From assembly GCF_021532655.1 (NCBI RefSeq), contig NZ_JAKGAS010000003.1, positions 248,001-312,000 of the forward strand: a stretch of 64,000 nucleotides of DNA, in the 5' to 3' direction. The notes beneath the pieces were generated by a model. The model was not told the origin of the DNA and did not search any database. It worked only from the letters and a program-made list of their open reading frames with translations. Below are positions 29,149 to 37,632 of this stretch, one piece after another. How positions within the stretch are numbered: the stretch's first letter is position 1; each line of letters opens with the position of its first letter. A program made the position numbers and the translations under genes. This DNA is from Paraglaciecola algarum (lineage in GTDB: Bacteria > Pseudomonadota > Gammaproteobacteria > Enterobacterales > Alteromonadaceae).

Positions 29149-30516
29149 GTGTTTAGGGACGTACCTTTAGCCAATAAAAAGAAACGAATTATCGAAGTCT
29201 TTTGGGGGATTCAGATTTGTCTTGGAGTGATTTTTTTAATCACGTTTAATGATTTATACGAGCCATTTACCTTACTTATTACTCTTTTTATTGGCCTGTT
29301 TTTTATTCCCTTTTTATTGGTTAAAAACAACAAAATAGTTGGCGCAACCAATAGCCTAATCATAATAGCAACCCTTCTGATGCTGTCCTTTGTTTGGCAA
29401 AATAGTGGGTTAAATGATGAAGTCATGTTGCTTTTCCCTTTGATCACAGCCTTTTCAATTTTATTTGGCTCAAGAAAACTACTCAGGATTGTGTTTGCAA
29501 TTGTAGTTATCAACATCATTTTACTAGGCGTGTTAAATGAATATGGCATCATCCAGCATACTCCACCTGAAGGCGGTATTTTAACCGCAATTTTCACTCT
29601 AATAATCTTTGTTTTAATCACCTTCACATTAGGAAAGTTCGGTACAGATTTAAGCAATGCTCTAGAGAATTTAAATCAACATCAAAACAAATTAGAAGAA
29701 AACGTAGCTGAACGCACTAAAGAACTAGAAGTCAAAATAATTGAACTCAATATTGCCCATAAGCAATTAAACGAAGCAGAAAAAATGGCCTCCCTTGGAC
29801 GTTTAGTTGCTGGAATTTCTCATGAAATAAATACTCCGGTTGGTGTAGCCGTAACGGCAGCTAGTCATCTGCAAGTAAAAACCCAAGAATTAGAAAAAAG
29901 AATTAGCCAAGGCAGTATAAAAAAATCAGAACTTGAGCAATTTATCGAAACCTCGATTCAAAGTAGCTTACTAATAAACTCGAATTTACAGCGGGCAGCA
30001 GACCTAATTGGCGACTTTAAAAACTTAGCCGTGCTAAATACTGCCAGCCGAAGAAGTTTGTTTTTATTAAAACCGGTAATGGAAGAAATCATTGCAACAG
30101 TTCAACCTGCAATACAAGAGGCAAAAGTCCAGCTTATTATTCATTGTAAAGACACGATTGAAGTTTTTCACGATCAAGGTGCATTGGCACAAATATTAAT
30201 TAATTTGATAAATAATAGTTGTATCCACGCTTTCCCCAGCATCCAAAATGCCACAATTAAAATTGACGTAAACCAAAATGGTTCGGATATTAGCATTGCT
30301 TATTCAGACAATGGCATTGGATTAACAGACGAAGTCGCTGAAAAGATTTTCGAACCTTTTTACACTACTAAGCGCAATAAGGGCGGAACTGGGCTGGGTA
30401 TGAATATAGTGTATAACTTAATTAAACAAACCTTATTGGGCTCAATTAAAGTCAAAAAAAATAAACCAAGCGGCACTATATTTCAGATTAACTTCCCGCA
30501 AAAAGCACCAGAGTAA
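29149..30516 (+). CDS. Orphan sensor histidine kinase with polytopic membrane N-terminus
   Basis: This kinase of about 455 residues has five or six membrane segments in residues 15-165, a coiled coil at about 175-215, the H-box GISHEINTPVG (His near 225), N-box NLINNSCIHAF, G1 SDNGIGL and G2 GGTGLGMNIV. No response regulator is adjacent. The annotated start is GTG 29149, but AAAGGAA (29119-29125) lies 23 bases upstream, too far. In frame, ATA 29131 is well spaced and would give an N-terminus MRIKIQVF. The start may therefore be non-canonical or mutated. Confidence 0.87.
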   Translation: MFRDVPLANKKKRIIEVFWGIQICLGVIFLITFNDLYEPFTLLITLFIGLFFIPFLLVKNNKIVGATNSLIIIATLLMLSFVWQNSGLNDEVMLLFPLITAFSILFGSRKLLRIVFAIVVINIILLGVLNEYGIIQHTPPEGGILTAIFTLIIFVLITFTLGKFGTDLSNALENLNQHQNKLEENVAERTKELEVKIIELNIAHKQLNEAEKMASLGRLVAGISHEINTPVGVAVTAASHLQVKTQELEKRISQGSIKKSELEQFIETSIQSSLLINSNLQRAADLIGDFKNLAVLNTASRRSLFLLKPVMEEIIATVQPAIQEAKVQLIIHCKDTIEVFHDQGALAQILINLINNSCIHAFPSIQNATIKIDVNQNGSDISIAYSDNGIGLTDEVAEKIFEPFYTTKRNKGGTGLGMNIVYNLIKQTLLGSIKVKKNKPSGTIFQINFPQKAPE

Positions 30517-30537
30517 ATAACAAAACCAAATTAAAAC

Positions 30538-31074
30538 TTATAAACTAAGCTGCTTAAAGATTGTTTGTAATTCTTGTTCTAATTGCTGCTGCCATTCTTG
30601 TTTCTCTTTGGTGACTATGGTCTTTAATAACGGAGTGATATTGACCTTAAGCCCTTCACAATCTAAAAATGATTGGGGTACAGGCACAGATATTTCAACC
30701 TTGGCAGAACTATTTTTTAGTTTGATTAGCGGCTCAAGGTCAATCCGAGTCTCAGTCAAAATATTGCTCGAACAATTGACGACAATTTGTGTACTCAAAA
30801 GTTGTTTGTTTATTTGGCCTTGTATTTTAACTTCAATGGGTACAGTTAAACTCATAAACCGAGCGGTACTGGTAAAAACTGCTTTACCTCGCTTATTAAC
30901 GATTAAATCGTAAACACCTAACTCCCAAGCACGATCTTTTTCTGTGTAGAGTGTTTGCGGTAAATTACTTTCAACTAACGCCACAATTAACTCATCAGTG
31001 ATACTGCTAGCATGGGTTACAGACATACCAAACCAGATCATAAAGCCAATAAAAAACCTACTAATTCTATGCAT
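30538..31074 (-). CDS. Exported protein of unknown function
   Basis: The 178-residue product has a signal peptide (hydrophobic FFIGFMIWFGMSV, cleavage after THA-S). The mature domain is predicted to be mostly beta strands with two Cys (CSSNIL and DCEGLKV) that could form a disulphide, and a helical Gln/Glu-rich C-terminus (KEKQEWQQQLEQEL). I do not recognise a family. It lies 17 bases after the next unknown gene, so the two probably form a two-gene operon. It is convergent with the orphan kinase gene. Confidence 0.7.
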   Translation of the reverse strand: MHRISRFFIGFMIWFGMSVTHASSITDELIVALVESNLPQTLYTEKDRAWELGVYDLIVNKRGKAVFTSTARFMSLTVPIEVKIQGQINKQLLSTQIVVNCSSNILTETRIDLEPLIKLKNSSAKVEISVPVPQSFLDCEGLKVNITPLLKTIVTKEKQEWQQQLEQELQTIFKQLSL

Positions 31075-31091
31075 AAGCTAGGAACAGACCT

Positions 31092-31685
31092 TTAAGTAAA
31101 TTCAATCAAATAACTATTTGTCGGCGATTCTACACAGAATTTCAGTGATGCAATACCACTTCTTACACTAAGCTTAATTTTACAAATACAGCCCTGATTT
31201 TTATCAGAAAAGTGTTTATATTTTTGCAACGCAACTTGTTTATTTTTTGCGTAAAGATACGAGAACGCTAACAACTCTTGAGAATAAGCCAAACCGGTGT
31301 AGTTAGGAGACAACCATTGAGATACATCAATTATCCATTTATCTTGATTCAGTAATTGAACTAGGCCATGGTCTTTAGTGAATGTTTCACTTACACACCA
31401 CTGAATATCATCAAAATAAAGAGATAATTCAATACCATCGTCTAACTGTTCTGAACCACAATAAGTTTCAATTTTATTTAACAACAACTGTGTTTCTTGC
31501 AACATGTAACTATCTATTTTCTGCAATTTTGTCTTGGGCTTAATCAAATTAACGCTTTGCCCTTTTAATTGCGGAAAGAGGTTATTCAGCACCGCAGAAT
31601 TTGCTCGTATTTTTTGGCTTTGGTTAAACATTCTTAATTTAGCTGTAGCCGGGACTTTGATTTCTAATAACGTTATATCTGACAC
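31092..31685 (-). CDS. Protein of unknown function
   Basis: This 197-residue protein has no signal peptide or membrane segment. It contains LFPQLKGQSVNL and an acidic middle with SLYFDDIQWCVSE, then a beta-rich end with paired Cys in GCICKIKL. No recognised domain or motif is visible. The upstream region is a long gene-free stretch holding a MITE-like repeat, so its promoter should lie just upstream of 31685. It is co-oriented with the exported protein gene 17 bases downstream. Confidence 0.62.
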   Translation of the reverse strand: MSDITLLEIKVPATAKLRMFNQSQKIRANSAVLNNLFPQLKGQSVNLIKPKTKLQKIDSYMLQETQLLLNKIETYCGSEQLDDGIELSLYFDDIQWCVSETFTKDHGLVQLLNQDKWIIDVSQWLSPNYTGLAYSQELLAFSYLYAKNKQVALQKYKHFSDKNQGCICKIKLSVRSGIASLKFCVESPTNSYLIEFT

Positions 31686-31846
31686 GATTGAGCACGCTGT
31701 GATTTAAATTTGAATGAGAACTATAAAAGCAGTGTTTATGCCATGTTAATTTATTCCTTTAGATTCAATGCCATAGACAAATTATTGTAGGATATTTTTT
31801 AGCCAGTCGATAAATTGACATAAACTAGACACTGATCACTTTGCTT

Positions 31847-32145
31847 TAGGTCAACTGGCTGCGGGTGACCAAATTAGTTTTGAATTGATTAGGGGCCATT
31901 GATCTTTGGCGTATGATTTTGCAGCAAACTGTGCAGTATTCAAACAATGAAGCGCGAGTGGGGTGTAGTTGTTCTACATGAGTGAGTGCTGAAGCAGTAT
32001 AAATGCCGCACAAACACTGCGTCATTTATTTTAAAGAAAGTAGGTCTGCCTAAACGAGTTTTATACACCAAAGATCAACAGCCCCCAGTATCGAACAAGC
32101 CCATCGACTATTAAAAAACCAACAGTAAAAAAGCCAGTTGGCCTA
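31847..32145. repeat. Outer inverted repeat TAGG(T/C)CAACTGGCT
   Basis: The 14-base left arm (31847-31860) and right arm (32132-32145) are inverted copies with one mismatch. They enclose the MITE-like element asymmetrically (30 and 45 bases of spacer). A third partial copy, AGCCAGT, is at 31801-31807. This may be an older insertion around which the inner element inserted. Confidence 0.55.
31891..32086. mobile_element. MITE-like element, about 196 bp, with imperfect terminal inverted repeats
   Basis: The left end starts GGGGCC-ATTGATCTTTGG and the right end, reversed, starts GGGGCT-GTTGATCTTTGG. The ends match at about 21 of 26 positions, including an uninterrupted 11-base TTGATCTTTGG. The interior has no transposase frame but has a small hairpin GTAG-ttgtt-CTAC. 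No convincing target duplication is seen. It may be a non-autonomous derivative of an insertion sequence that is absent here. Confidence 0.6.
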
Positions 32146-32249
32146 TGTATTCGACTAAAGTTGAAGCATATAAACAAACACCTTAGATTGCTTTTTAATC
32201 ACCTGTTAAATACACTTTTACCTTAGGTTTCTAAAATTGATAGCATTAG

Positions 32250-33092
32250 ATGTTAATACGTGTTTATTGGATATTAATCTGCTTGTCAGTGTTTTTGGGT
32301 AACGTCACTCACGCACAAGATGTAATTTATTATGGAGGAGATAACCAAAGTTATAACTACCAAATGTTGCAACATGCGCTGTCTTATCAAAAAAGCGCTA
32401 ATTATCTTGTAAAAACCTACTCAAGTTTTACCCCTAAACTACGTGCCTACATACAACTTTCTAATCAAGAGGGAATTGATGTTGTTTTTGGTGGAGCCAC
32501 AATTGAACGAGAACGCCTTAATCACCCCATCAGAATTCCCCTGTTAAAAGGATTAAACGGCTGGCGCATCCCCTTAATTAATAAAAACAATCCCAGTTTA
32601 TTTGCCAATTTGTCTTCGACAGAAGAATTTAAACAACTGCTTGCTGGTCAATTTCATTTATGGAGTGACGTTGCCATTTTACAAAGTAATAATATAAATG
32701 TGCATAAAGCCACTCATGCAGAAGGCATGTATCAGATGTTACATAAAGGAAGGTTTGACTACTTTCCGCGCTCTATTTTAGAAGTATGGTTTGACTTTGA
32801 AAGACACAAAGACCTAGATATCATGATTGACCAGCATACTTTGATCCATTATCCCTCTGCATATTATTTTTATGTTAACCATCAAAATACGGCACTAATC
32901 AAAGACATTACATCAGGGTTAGAGTCAGCCATTAAAGACGGTAGCTTTGATGAGCTATTTATCCAACACTATGGTGAAGTTTTACAAAAAGTAAATCTTA
33001 CACCACGAAAGACTTACAATTTAGCCAACCCCAATCTACCGCCTAAAACCCCATTGTCTAGAAAAGAATTATGGTTGAATCTCGACATTTAA
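32250..33092 (+). CDS. Periplasmic substrate-binding-like protein (type 2 fold)
   Basis: This 280-residue secreted protein has a signal peptide to about residue 22 (VTHAQ). The mature part resembles the SBP_bac_3 amino-acid-binding fold: an early VIYYGGDNQSY strand, a middle with KGLNGWRIPLI, then GMYQMLHKGRFDYFPRS and the late HTLIHYPSAYYFYVN, typical of the orphan periplasmic proteins found in Alteromonadales and Shewanella. No ABC permease is nearby, so it may be a sensory or scavenging protein. The stop codon lies inside an 18-bp tandem repeat. Confidence 0.77.
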   Translation: MLIRVYWILICLSVFLGNVTHAQDVIYYGGDNQSYNYQMLQHALSYQKSANYLVKTYSSFTPKLRAYIQLSNQEGIDVVFGGATIERERLNHPIRIPLLKGLNGWRIPLINKNNPSLFANLSSTEEFKQLLAGQFHLWSDVAILQSNNINVHKATHAEGMYQMLHKGRFDYFPRSILEVWFDFERHKDLDIMIDQHTLIHYPSAYYFYVNHQNTALIKDITSGLESAIKDGSFDELFIQHYGEVLQKVNLTPRKTYNLANPNLPPKTPLSRKELWLNLDI

Positions 33093-33120
33093 CCGGTCAA
33101 TAACATTTAACCGGTCAATG
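33085..33120. repeat. Two tandem copies of an 18-bp unit at a gene end
   Basis: ACATTTAACCGGTCAATA/G is present at 33085-33102 and 33103-33120 with one mismatch, and ACATT begins a partial third copy. The stop codon TAA of the binding-protein gene (33090-33092) is in the first copy. It looks like a local slippage duplication. Confidence 0.8.
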
Positions 33121-33151
33121 ACATTCCACTGAATAATACCAATCGTCAGAA

Positions 33152-36100
33152 CTAATCCGCTTCTTTTTCAGTTAACAGATGATTCAGAGCTGACACAATA
33201 AACGCAGTTGTTTCTTGTGGTGCTCTTTCATAAAAACATTGCCAAGCATCACTTTTGTAATCGCTGTAGTTATATTCCCGTGTTGGATACATTTCTATGT
33301 AGGCTAAATTCACCGCATGACCAATAGCCACATCCACCACAATTGCTTCGTCAATTATTAAGCTATTATTTTGCTCAAAAAAGCTAGCCATTACTTCTAG
33401 CGCTTCAATGCTTAATTGGCGGTACTCAGCTGAATGAATGTTATTTAACATATGCTCAGTTAATAACGCAAAAGCCGTTTCACCCGGTGTCATATCACTC
33501 AACACTAAAGCACTATTAATACGGTTTCGTTTATCCATTTTATTACCGATCACTAAACCAGTGGTGTGATGGAGTATTAACCAAATTCGGTTATTAAAAT
33601 CAGCAGAACGTCTATCAATAATACCTTGATGTTGCCTCCAAGCTAGCCAACCACCCTCAGGTTTTGCCAGCTGCTCCAAGCCTAAATCTTGTTTCCAACT
33701 GAGTTTTTCATAATTACCTTTCACATGTAATTTTTCTACCCGCTGAGGCAAGTCAGATAAAGACTGATAATTTTGTAATACACCTTCAATTTTCTGTTGA
33801 ATAGCTGATGGCGGCATGGCCATAAGTGAATCATAAGCCACGTCTGTCGGTACATTGTCTTTGCGTACAATTTGGCTGGTCAACAATATAATCAAATGAC
33901 TAACCCGTATGGTCAACAATTCACTAAATAACTCTGGTTTAGATTTAATTAATAACCCTAAACAAAGTAAAACCTCTTGAGTCAGTATTTGATCCCGAAC
34001 ATCTTCGCGACAGTAAGTGTGAATTATTTGCATTAATTCATCATCCCCTAGTGGGCGGGTAATCAAAGAGTCATTACTGTATGAACGCCCAACTTGAATG
34101 ATTTTTTGCGCCACTAAGATCGCACTTACAGCTAAACCTAAATCACCATCGGTTTTGCCTAATAAACCCGAAGACTGGCGTAATACAGACCAAATACGTA
34201 ATTGCCCTGCATTACGATACACCTCTTCAATTAACTCTCTAATTTGATAGTTTTCCCCACCAATATTGAGTGTAAAATTCAGGCCATGTAAATTAACTAA
34301 GCTCGTTAACAGGGCAATTTGTTCGTGAATATTTTGACTAACACTTAAACGGATAACTAAATTATCAGTGTTAGTATTAAAGCCAATTTCAACACTTTGT
34401 GCCTGAGAAATGGGTTTTTGCTCGCCTGTGGTGGCTAAACAATCAAATTCAGTAAACAAACAAGCCAATGGCGCACTTGGTAAAGAATAACCGTGTAAGT
34501 CATCTATTCGCTCATGAGCTGCCATAGGACTGAGTTGTGCCAAGGTGCCTTGCAATACTGGAGTGTCATTGACTTCGCCAGCATGCACTTCCTTCATTAA
34601 TTCAAAAAAGGAACTACGGTCTGCATCTAACATATTTCTGGTCAATAAAACGGTTACTATCGGACGACCGAGTTCGGTCCAATTTCGATATAAATATCTC
34701 AACTCACTTTTAAACCGTCGAATTAAAAACTCTAAATCATAACTAAGAAAAAACGATTGTTGAGTAAAAGATGGGGTTAAACATAATACTCGTTCTTGGT
34801 TCAATAAGTAAATGCGGCTAGTGGTTAAACTTTTTGGCATACGATTAATTCTGCCACTTAAACCTAAACTATCACACCGCCCAACTTGGGCATGTACACT
34901 AGCAATATCTTCAGGACGGCAAACTTTAACAGGCGCTATATTATCTAAACTTTCACTGCTGACACCATGACTAGCCAGCTCTTGTTGTAAAGCCTCATCT
35001 TCAGCTAAAAATACTAACTGCACTACAGGTAGGGTTTTAGGTTTGACATGACGACGACCTAAAGGATCAAGATCATTAGGTATTAACAAACCATCTTGTA
35101 ACATGCCACCCAACAAGAACAAACTTTGCGCCCATACTAAGGGTACGTTTTCATTAGGTACACGATCTTGAGAGCCTGGGTTTTCTCGCTCTTTTTCAAT
35201 ATTTTCCAAGGGCACATAATACAACTCAGGCAATAACTGTTGGCCATCTTGTTCGACCAAAACCGCATCTAACCTTTCTCGGTAATGTTTAATTTGAACC
35301 TTGTCGTCACGGAATATCGCATCTAAATACAGGTATGAAAAAAACAACGGCCATTCAGACTCAATATGCTCAAACTGTTTCAGCTCTTGTTCTTCGTAAT
35401 GTAAACGTCCTTCTACTTCTGGCTCTGTTTGGTGACCATCTCGTAAAAAGCGTTTTAGACCATATCGACCTTCTAACTTACTGATAATTTCGTTACGTAC
35501 TTTGTCAGACAAGGTTTTATCAGCCACAGCAAATGCAGGAAAACCAATTACACTCAATAAAGCAGCATCAATTTCTTTGGTATTCGATTCTCTTGGCAAT
35601 AAAGCACTTAAGGTAATATTGGCTTGAGCGATATTGTCAGGCACCACATGAATCACCGAGCTCTGGCCACCTTTTGCGCCATATAAATTAAAGCCAGATA
35701 GCGCTTCTAATGCCGCTTTCGCCATACCCAGTGAGCTTGAGTTTAATTCAACACTACCACTATTGGTTTTAGCCCCGCGCTCCCAAATGCCATAATCTGG
35801 TGTGCGATAAGCACGCTCAATGTAATACACTAAATTTTGGATAAAACAGACTTCTTCATGGGTCCAAATTAAATCTAACCCCGAACCAATCATTTGAGTT
35901 AAGGTCAACAAAAATACGGACGTAGCATCTATTTGCAAATGGCCCCATTCATCGTCAGCCACTACATTGTCACCTGTGCCTGTGTCATATTTGGCATGTA
36001 ACGAATCCATGGGACTTCGGCTTTTCTTAAAAGCTTCAACTTTAGGTGATTGAGCCATCATAGAGCGTAATAAGGCTCGCATTAATTTAACCGTTCTTTG

Positions 36101-36340
36101 CTCAAGTTCATGGCCTCGACCGTCGTCATTATCCACCTGACGATAAGCTAAACCCAATCCCCAAACAGCTAAAATACTATATACATTGTCTCGTACCCAA
36201 GCATCTTGGTAATTACCGTGCACGGTAATGGCCGTACTAGCTGGTAAAAGCCCAGAAACAGGATGTTGCTTGTCTAAAATCACAGTCTTAATTTGTTGAT
36301 AATATTTTTCTAGACTGGTGTGTAAATCAAGATTTTTCAC
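33152..36340 (-). CDS. Phosphorylase kinase regulatory subunit-like / GH15-like protein
   Basis: This 1062-residue cytosolic protein has an N-terminal (alpha/alpha)6 glucoamylase-like domain at about 1-430. The segments HGNYQDAWVRDNVYSI, HLQIDATSVFLL and the repeated EVEGRLHYEE match the N-termini of animal phosphorylase b kinase alpha/beta subunits and bacterial GH15-like relatives. The remaining 600 residues include the later KLSWKQDLGLEQLAKPEGGW segment (quoted in part), also family-typical. No catalytic kinase or phosphorylase gene is adjacent. It may act on alpha-glucans or regulate glycogen metabolism; this is an inference. Confidence 0.8.
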   Translation of the reverse strand: MKNLDLHTSLEKYYQQIKTVILDKQHPVSGLLPASTAITVHGNYQDAWVRDNVYSILAVWGLGLAYRQVDNDDGRGHELEQRTVKLMRALLRSMMAQSPKVEAFKKSRSPMDSLHAKYDTGTGDNVVADDEWGHLQIDATSVFLLTLTQMIGSGLDLIWTHEEVCFIQNLVYYIERAYRTPDYGIWERGAKTNSGSVELNSSSLGMAKAALEALSGFNLYGAKGGQSSVIHVVPDNIAQANITLSALLPRESNTKEIDAALLSVIGFPAFAVADKTLSDKVRNEIISKLEGRYGLKRFLRDGHQTEPEVEGRLHYEEQELKQFEHIESEWPLFFSYLYLDAIFRDDKVQIKHYRERLDAVLVEQDGQQLLPELYYVPLENIEKERENPGSQDRVPNENVPLVWAQSLFLLGGMLQDGLLIPNDLDPLGRRHVKPKTLPVVQLVFLAEDEALQQELASHGVSSESLDNIAPVKVCRPEDIASVHAQVGRCDSLGLSGRINRMPKSLTTSRIYLLNQERVLCLTPSFTQQSFFLSYDLEFLIRRFKSELRYLYRNWTELGRPIVTVLLTRNMLDADRSSFFELMKEVHAGEVNDTPVLQGTLAQLSPMAAHERIDDLHGYSLPSAPLACLFTEFDCLATTGEQKPISQAQSVEIGFNTNTDNLVIRLSVSQNIHEQIALLTSLVNLHGLNFTLNIGGENYQIRELIEEVYRNAGQLRIWSVLRQSSGLLGKTDGDLGLAVSAILVAQKIIQVGRSYSNDSLITRPLGDDELMQIIHTYCREDVRDQILTQEVLLCLGLLIKSKPELFSELLTIRVSHLIILLTSQIVRKDNVPTDVAYDSLMAMPPSAIQQKIEGVLQNYQSLSDLPQRVEKLHVKGNYEKLSWKQDLGLEQLAKPEGGWLAWRQHQGIIDRRSADFNNRIWLILHHTTGLVIGNKMDKRNRINSALVLSDMTPGETAFALLTEHMLNNIHSAEYRQLSIEALEVMASFFEQNNSLIIDEAIVVDVAIGHAVNLAYIEMYPTREYNYSDYKSDAWQCFYERAPQETTAFIVSALNHLLTEKEAD

Positions 36341-36672
36341 TTATAAATCCTTATTAATTACATCTCATAACCGAAAGACAAAGGTGACACTAGGTTGAAC
36401 GTAATATGCTTATTAACTATCTATCACAATTAATTCTCTTAAGCGAGATAGAAGCTTGCAAAAACCGAAAAAAACCTTACATGTTAATGAGTTGTTGCTT
36501 ATTCAGGCGTAAATTAAGCCAAATATCTACATCTAACTTTGTCATGTTTTATTCATTAAACTTTCATACTAATGTGTAAGGTTTAACGGCTAAGTATTCG
36601 AAGATGATAGATTAATCTCTTTACCTAAATGCAAACCATTAAACTCGATAATGCAGACTATTAAACTCGCTA
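36341..36672. other. Gene-free divergent region with a 22-bp tandem triplication
   Basis: The region holds the promoters of the phosphorylase-kinase-like gene and the hydrolase gene. The last 44 bases contain two extra copies of the hydrolase start region. No other structure is evident. Confidence 0.65.
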
Positions 36673-36694
36673 ATGCAGACTATTAAACTCGCTA
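36629..36694 (+). repeat. Three tandem copies of a 22-bp start-codon unit
   Basis: Units at 36629, 36651 and 36673 each begin ATG and read ATGCAGACTATTAAACTCGC plus TA (first copy differs at three positions). As 22 is not a multiple of three, the three ATGs lie in three frames. The first two open 11-codon frames that stop in the next unit (TAA ending 36664 and 36686). Confidence 0.9.
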
Positions 36695-37632
36695 ATGGCA
36701 TTACCATTAGCTATCAAGACAAAGGTAAAAAATCTGCACCCACTATTATTTTGATAATGGGTTTAGGTGCACAAATGACAATTTGGCCAGACGAGCTTTA
36801 TTACGGCTTAGTCAAAAATGGCTTTCGAGTGATCCGTTTTGATAACCGTGATGTGGGTTTATCTAGTCAACTAGATAAACTTGGAAACCCGAGTTTATTT
36901 AGAGCATGGGTAAGTAAGCGCCTACCTAGTTATGCAAACACGCCTTATAATCTAGAGGATATGGCCGGTGACGTGCTAGCTTTAATGGCTGGACTCAAAA
37001 TAAAAAAAGCTCATTTAGTCGGCGCCTCAATGGGCGGAATGATCGCCCAAATCATCGCAGCTAAACATAAGAACAAGGTACTGAGTTTAACTTCAATTAT
37101 GTCTAGCAGCTCCCATTCGAGCCTGTTTTCAAGCAATTTAAATGTGTTACTAAAGCTTGCCCAGCGCCCGAAAAAATCCAACCGTGAAGACGCTATTTTA
37201 TATAATGTAAAAATGAACCGTTTGATTGGCAGCCCTGCTTACCCAACAGACGATTTAACCTTACACCAAAACGCAGTTCGCAGTATCGATAGAGCTTATA
37301 ATCCAGCTGGTATCAAGCGGCAATTGGCGGCCATTACCGCCAGCGGTGACAGGCGGCATACTATGAAAAATATAAAAGCCCATACTTTAGTCATTCACGG
37401 CACCAATGACCCCATTATTCCAGTCTCAGGAGGCAGAAATACTGCAGCATTAATCAAAAGATCAAAGCTAAAAGTGATTGATGGAATGGGTCATGACTTC
37501 CCCACTCCTTTAATGACAAAAATGACGAAATGGATAAGTAAACATGCTAAAAAAGCCGATAAAAAGCGCTTAGATAAAAAACGCAAAAAACAGGCTGATA
37601 TCAAGTGTATCAACGCCAGCTTGTCTAGCTGA
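36673..37632 (+). CDS. Alpha/beta-hydrolase fold protein
   Basis: This 319-residue esterase/lipase-like enzyme has an oxyanion region LIMGLGAQM, the nucleophile elbow GASMGG (Ser near 119), an acid in HGTNDPIIP (Asp near 247) and the catalytic His in GMGHDFP (near 275). The last 30 residues are Lys-rich (KADKKRLDKKRKKQ). The start codon is the third of three tandem duplicated units; no good Shine-Dalgarno sequence precedes any of them. It is convergent with, and overlaps by 8 bases, the DUF599 gene. The substrate is unknown. Confidence 0.87.
   Translation: MQTIKLANGITISYQDKGKKSAPTIILIMGLGAQMTIWPDELYYGLVKNGFRVIRFDNRDVGLSSQLDKLGNPSLFRAWVSKRLPSYANTPYNLEDMAGDVLALMAGLKIKKAHLVGASMGGMIAQIIAAKHKNKVLSLTSIMSSSSHSSLFSSNLNVLLKLAQRPKKSNREDAILYNVKMNRLIGSPAYPTDDLTLHQNAVRSIDRAYNPAGIKRQLAAITASGDRRHTMKNIKAHTLVIHGTNDPIIPVSGGRNTAALIKRSKLKVIDGMGHDFPTPLMTKMTKWISKHAKKADKKRLDKKRKKQADIKCINASLSS

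Larger units (their letters stand above)
31686..32249. other. Gene-free region with nested inverted repeats
   Basis: No coding frame of useful length is visible on either strand. The stretch is taken up by a MITE-like element (31891-32086) and an outer inverted repeat (31847-31860 and 32132-32145). The rest is AT-rich and carries the promoters of the two divergent neighbours. Confidence 0.7.

Noticed and set aside
29211..29657. A 148-codon frame antisense to the histidine kinase membrane region.
   Set aside because: It is a shadow of an AT-rich hydrophobic coding region with no domain of its own.
31686..32249. A transposase gene or intact insertion sequence.
   Set aside because: All frames are broken by stops; only terminal-repeat structure remains.
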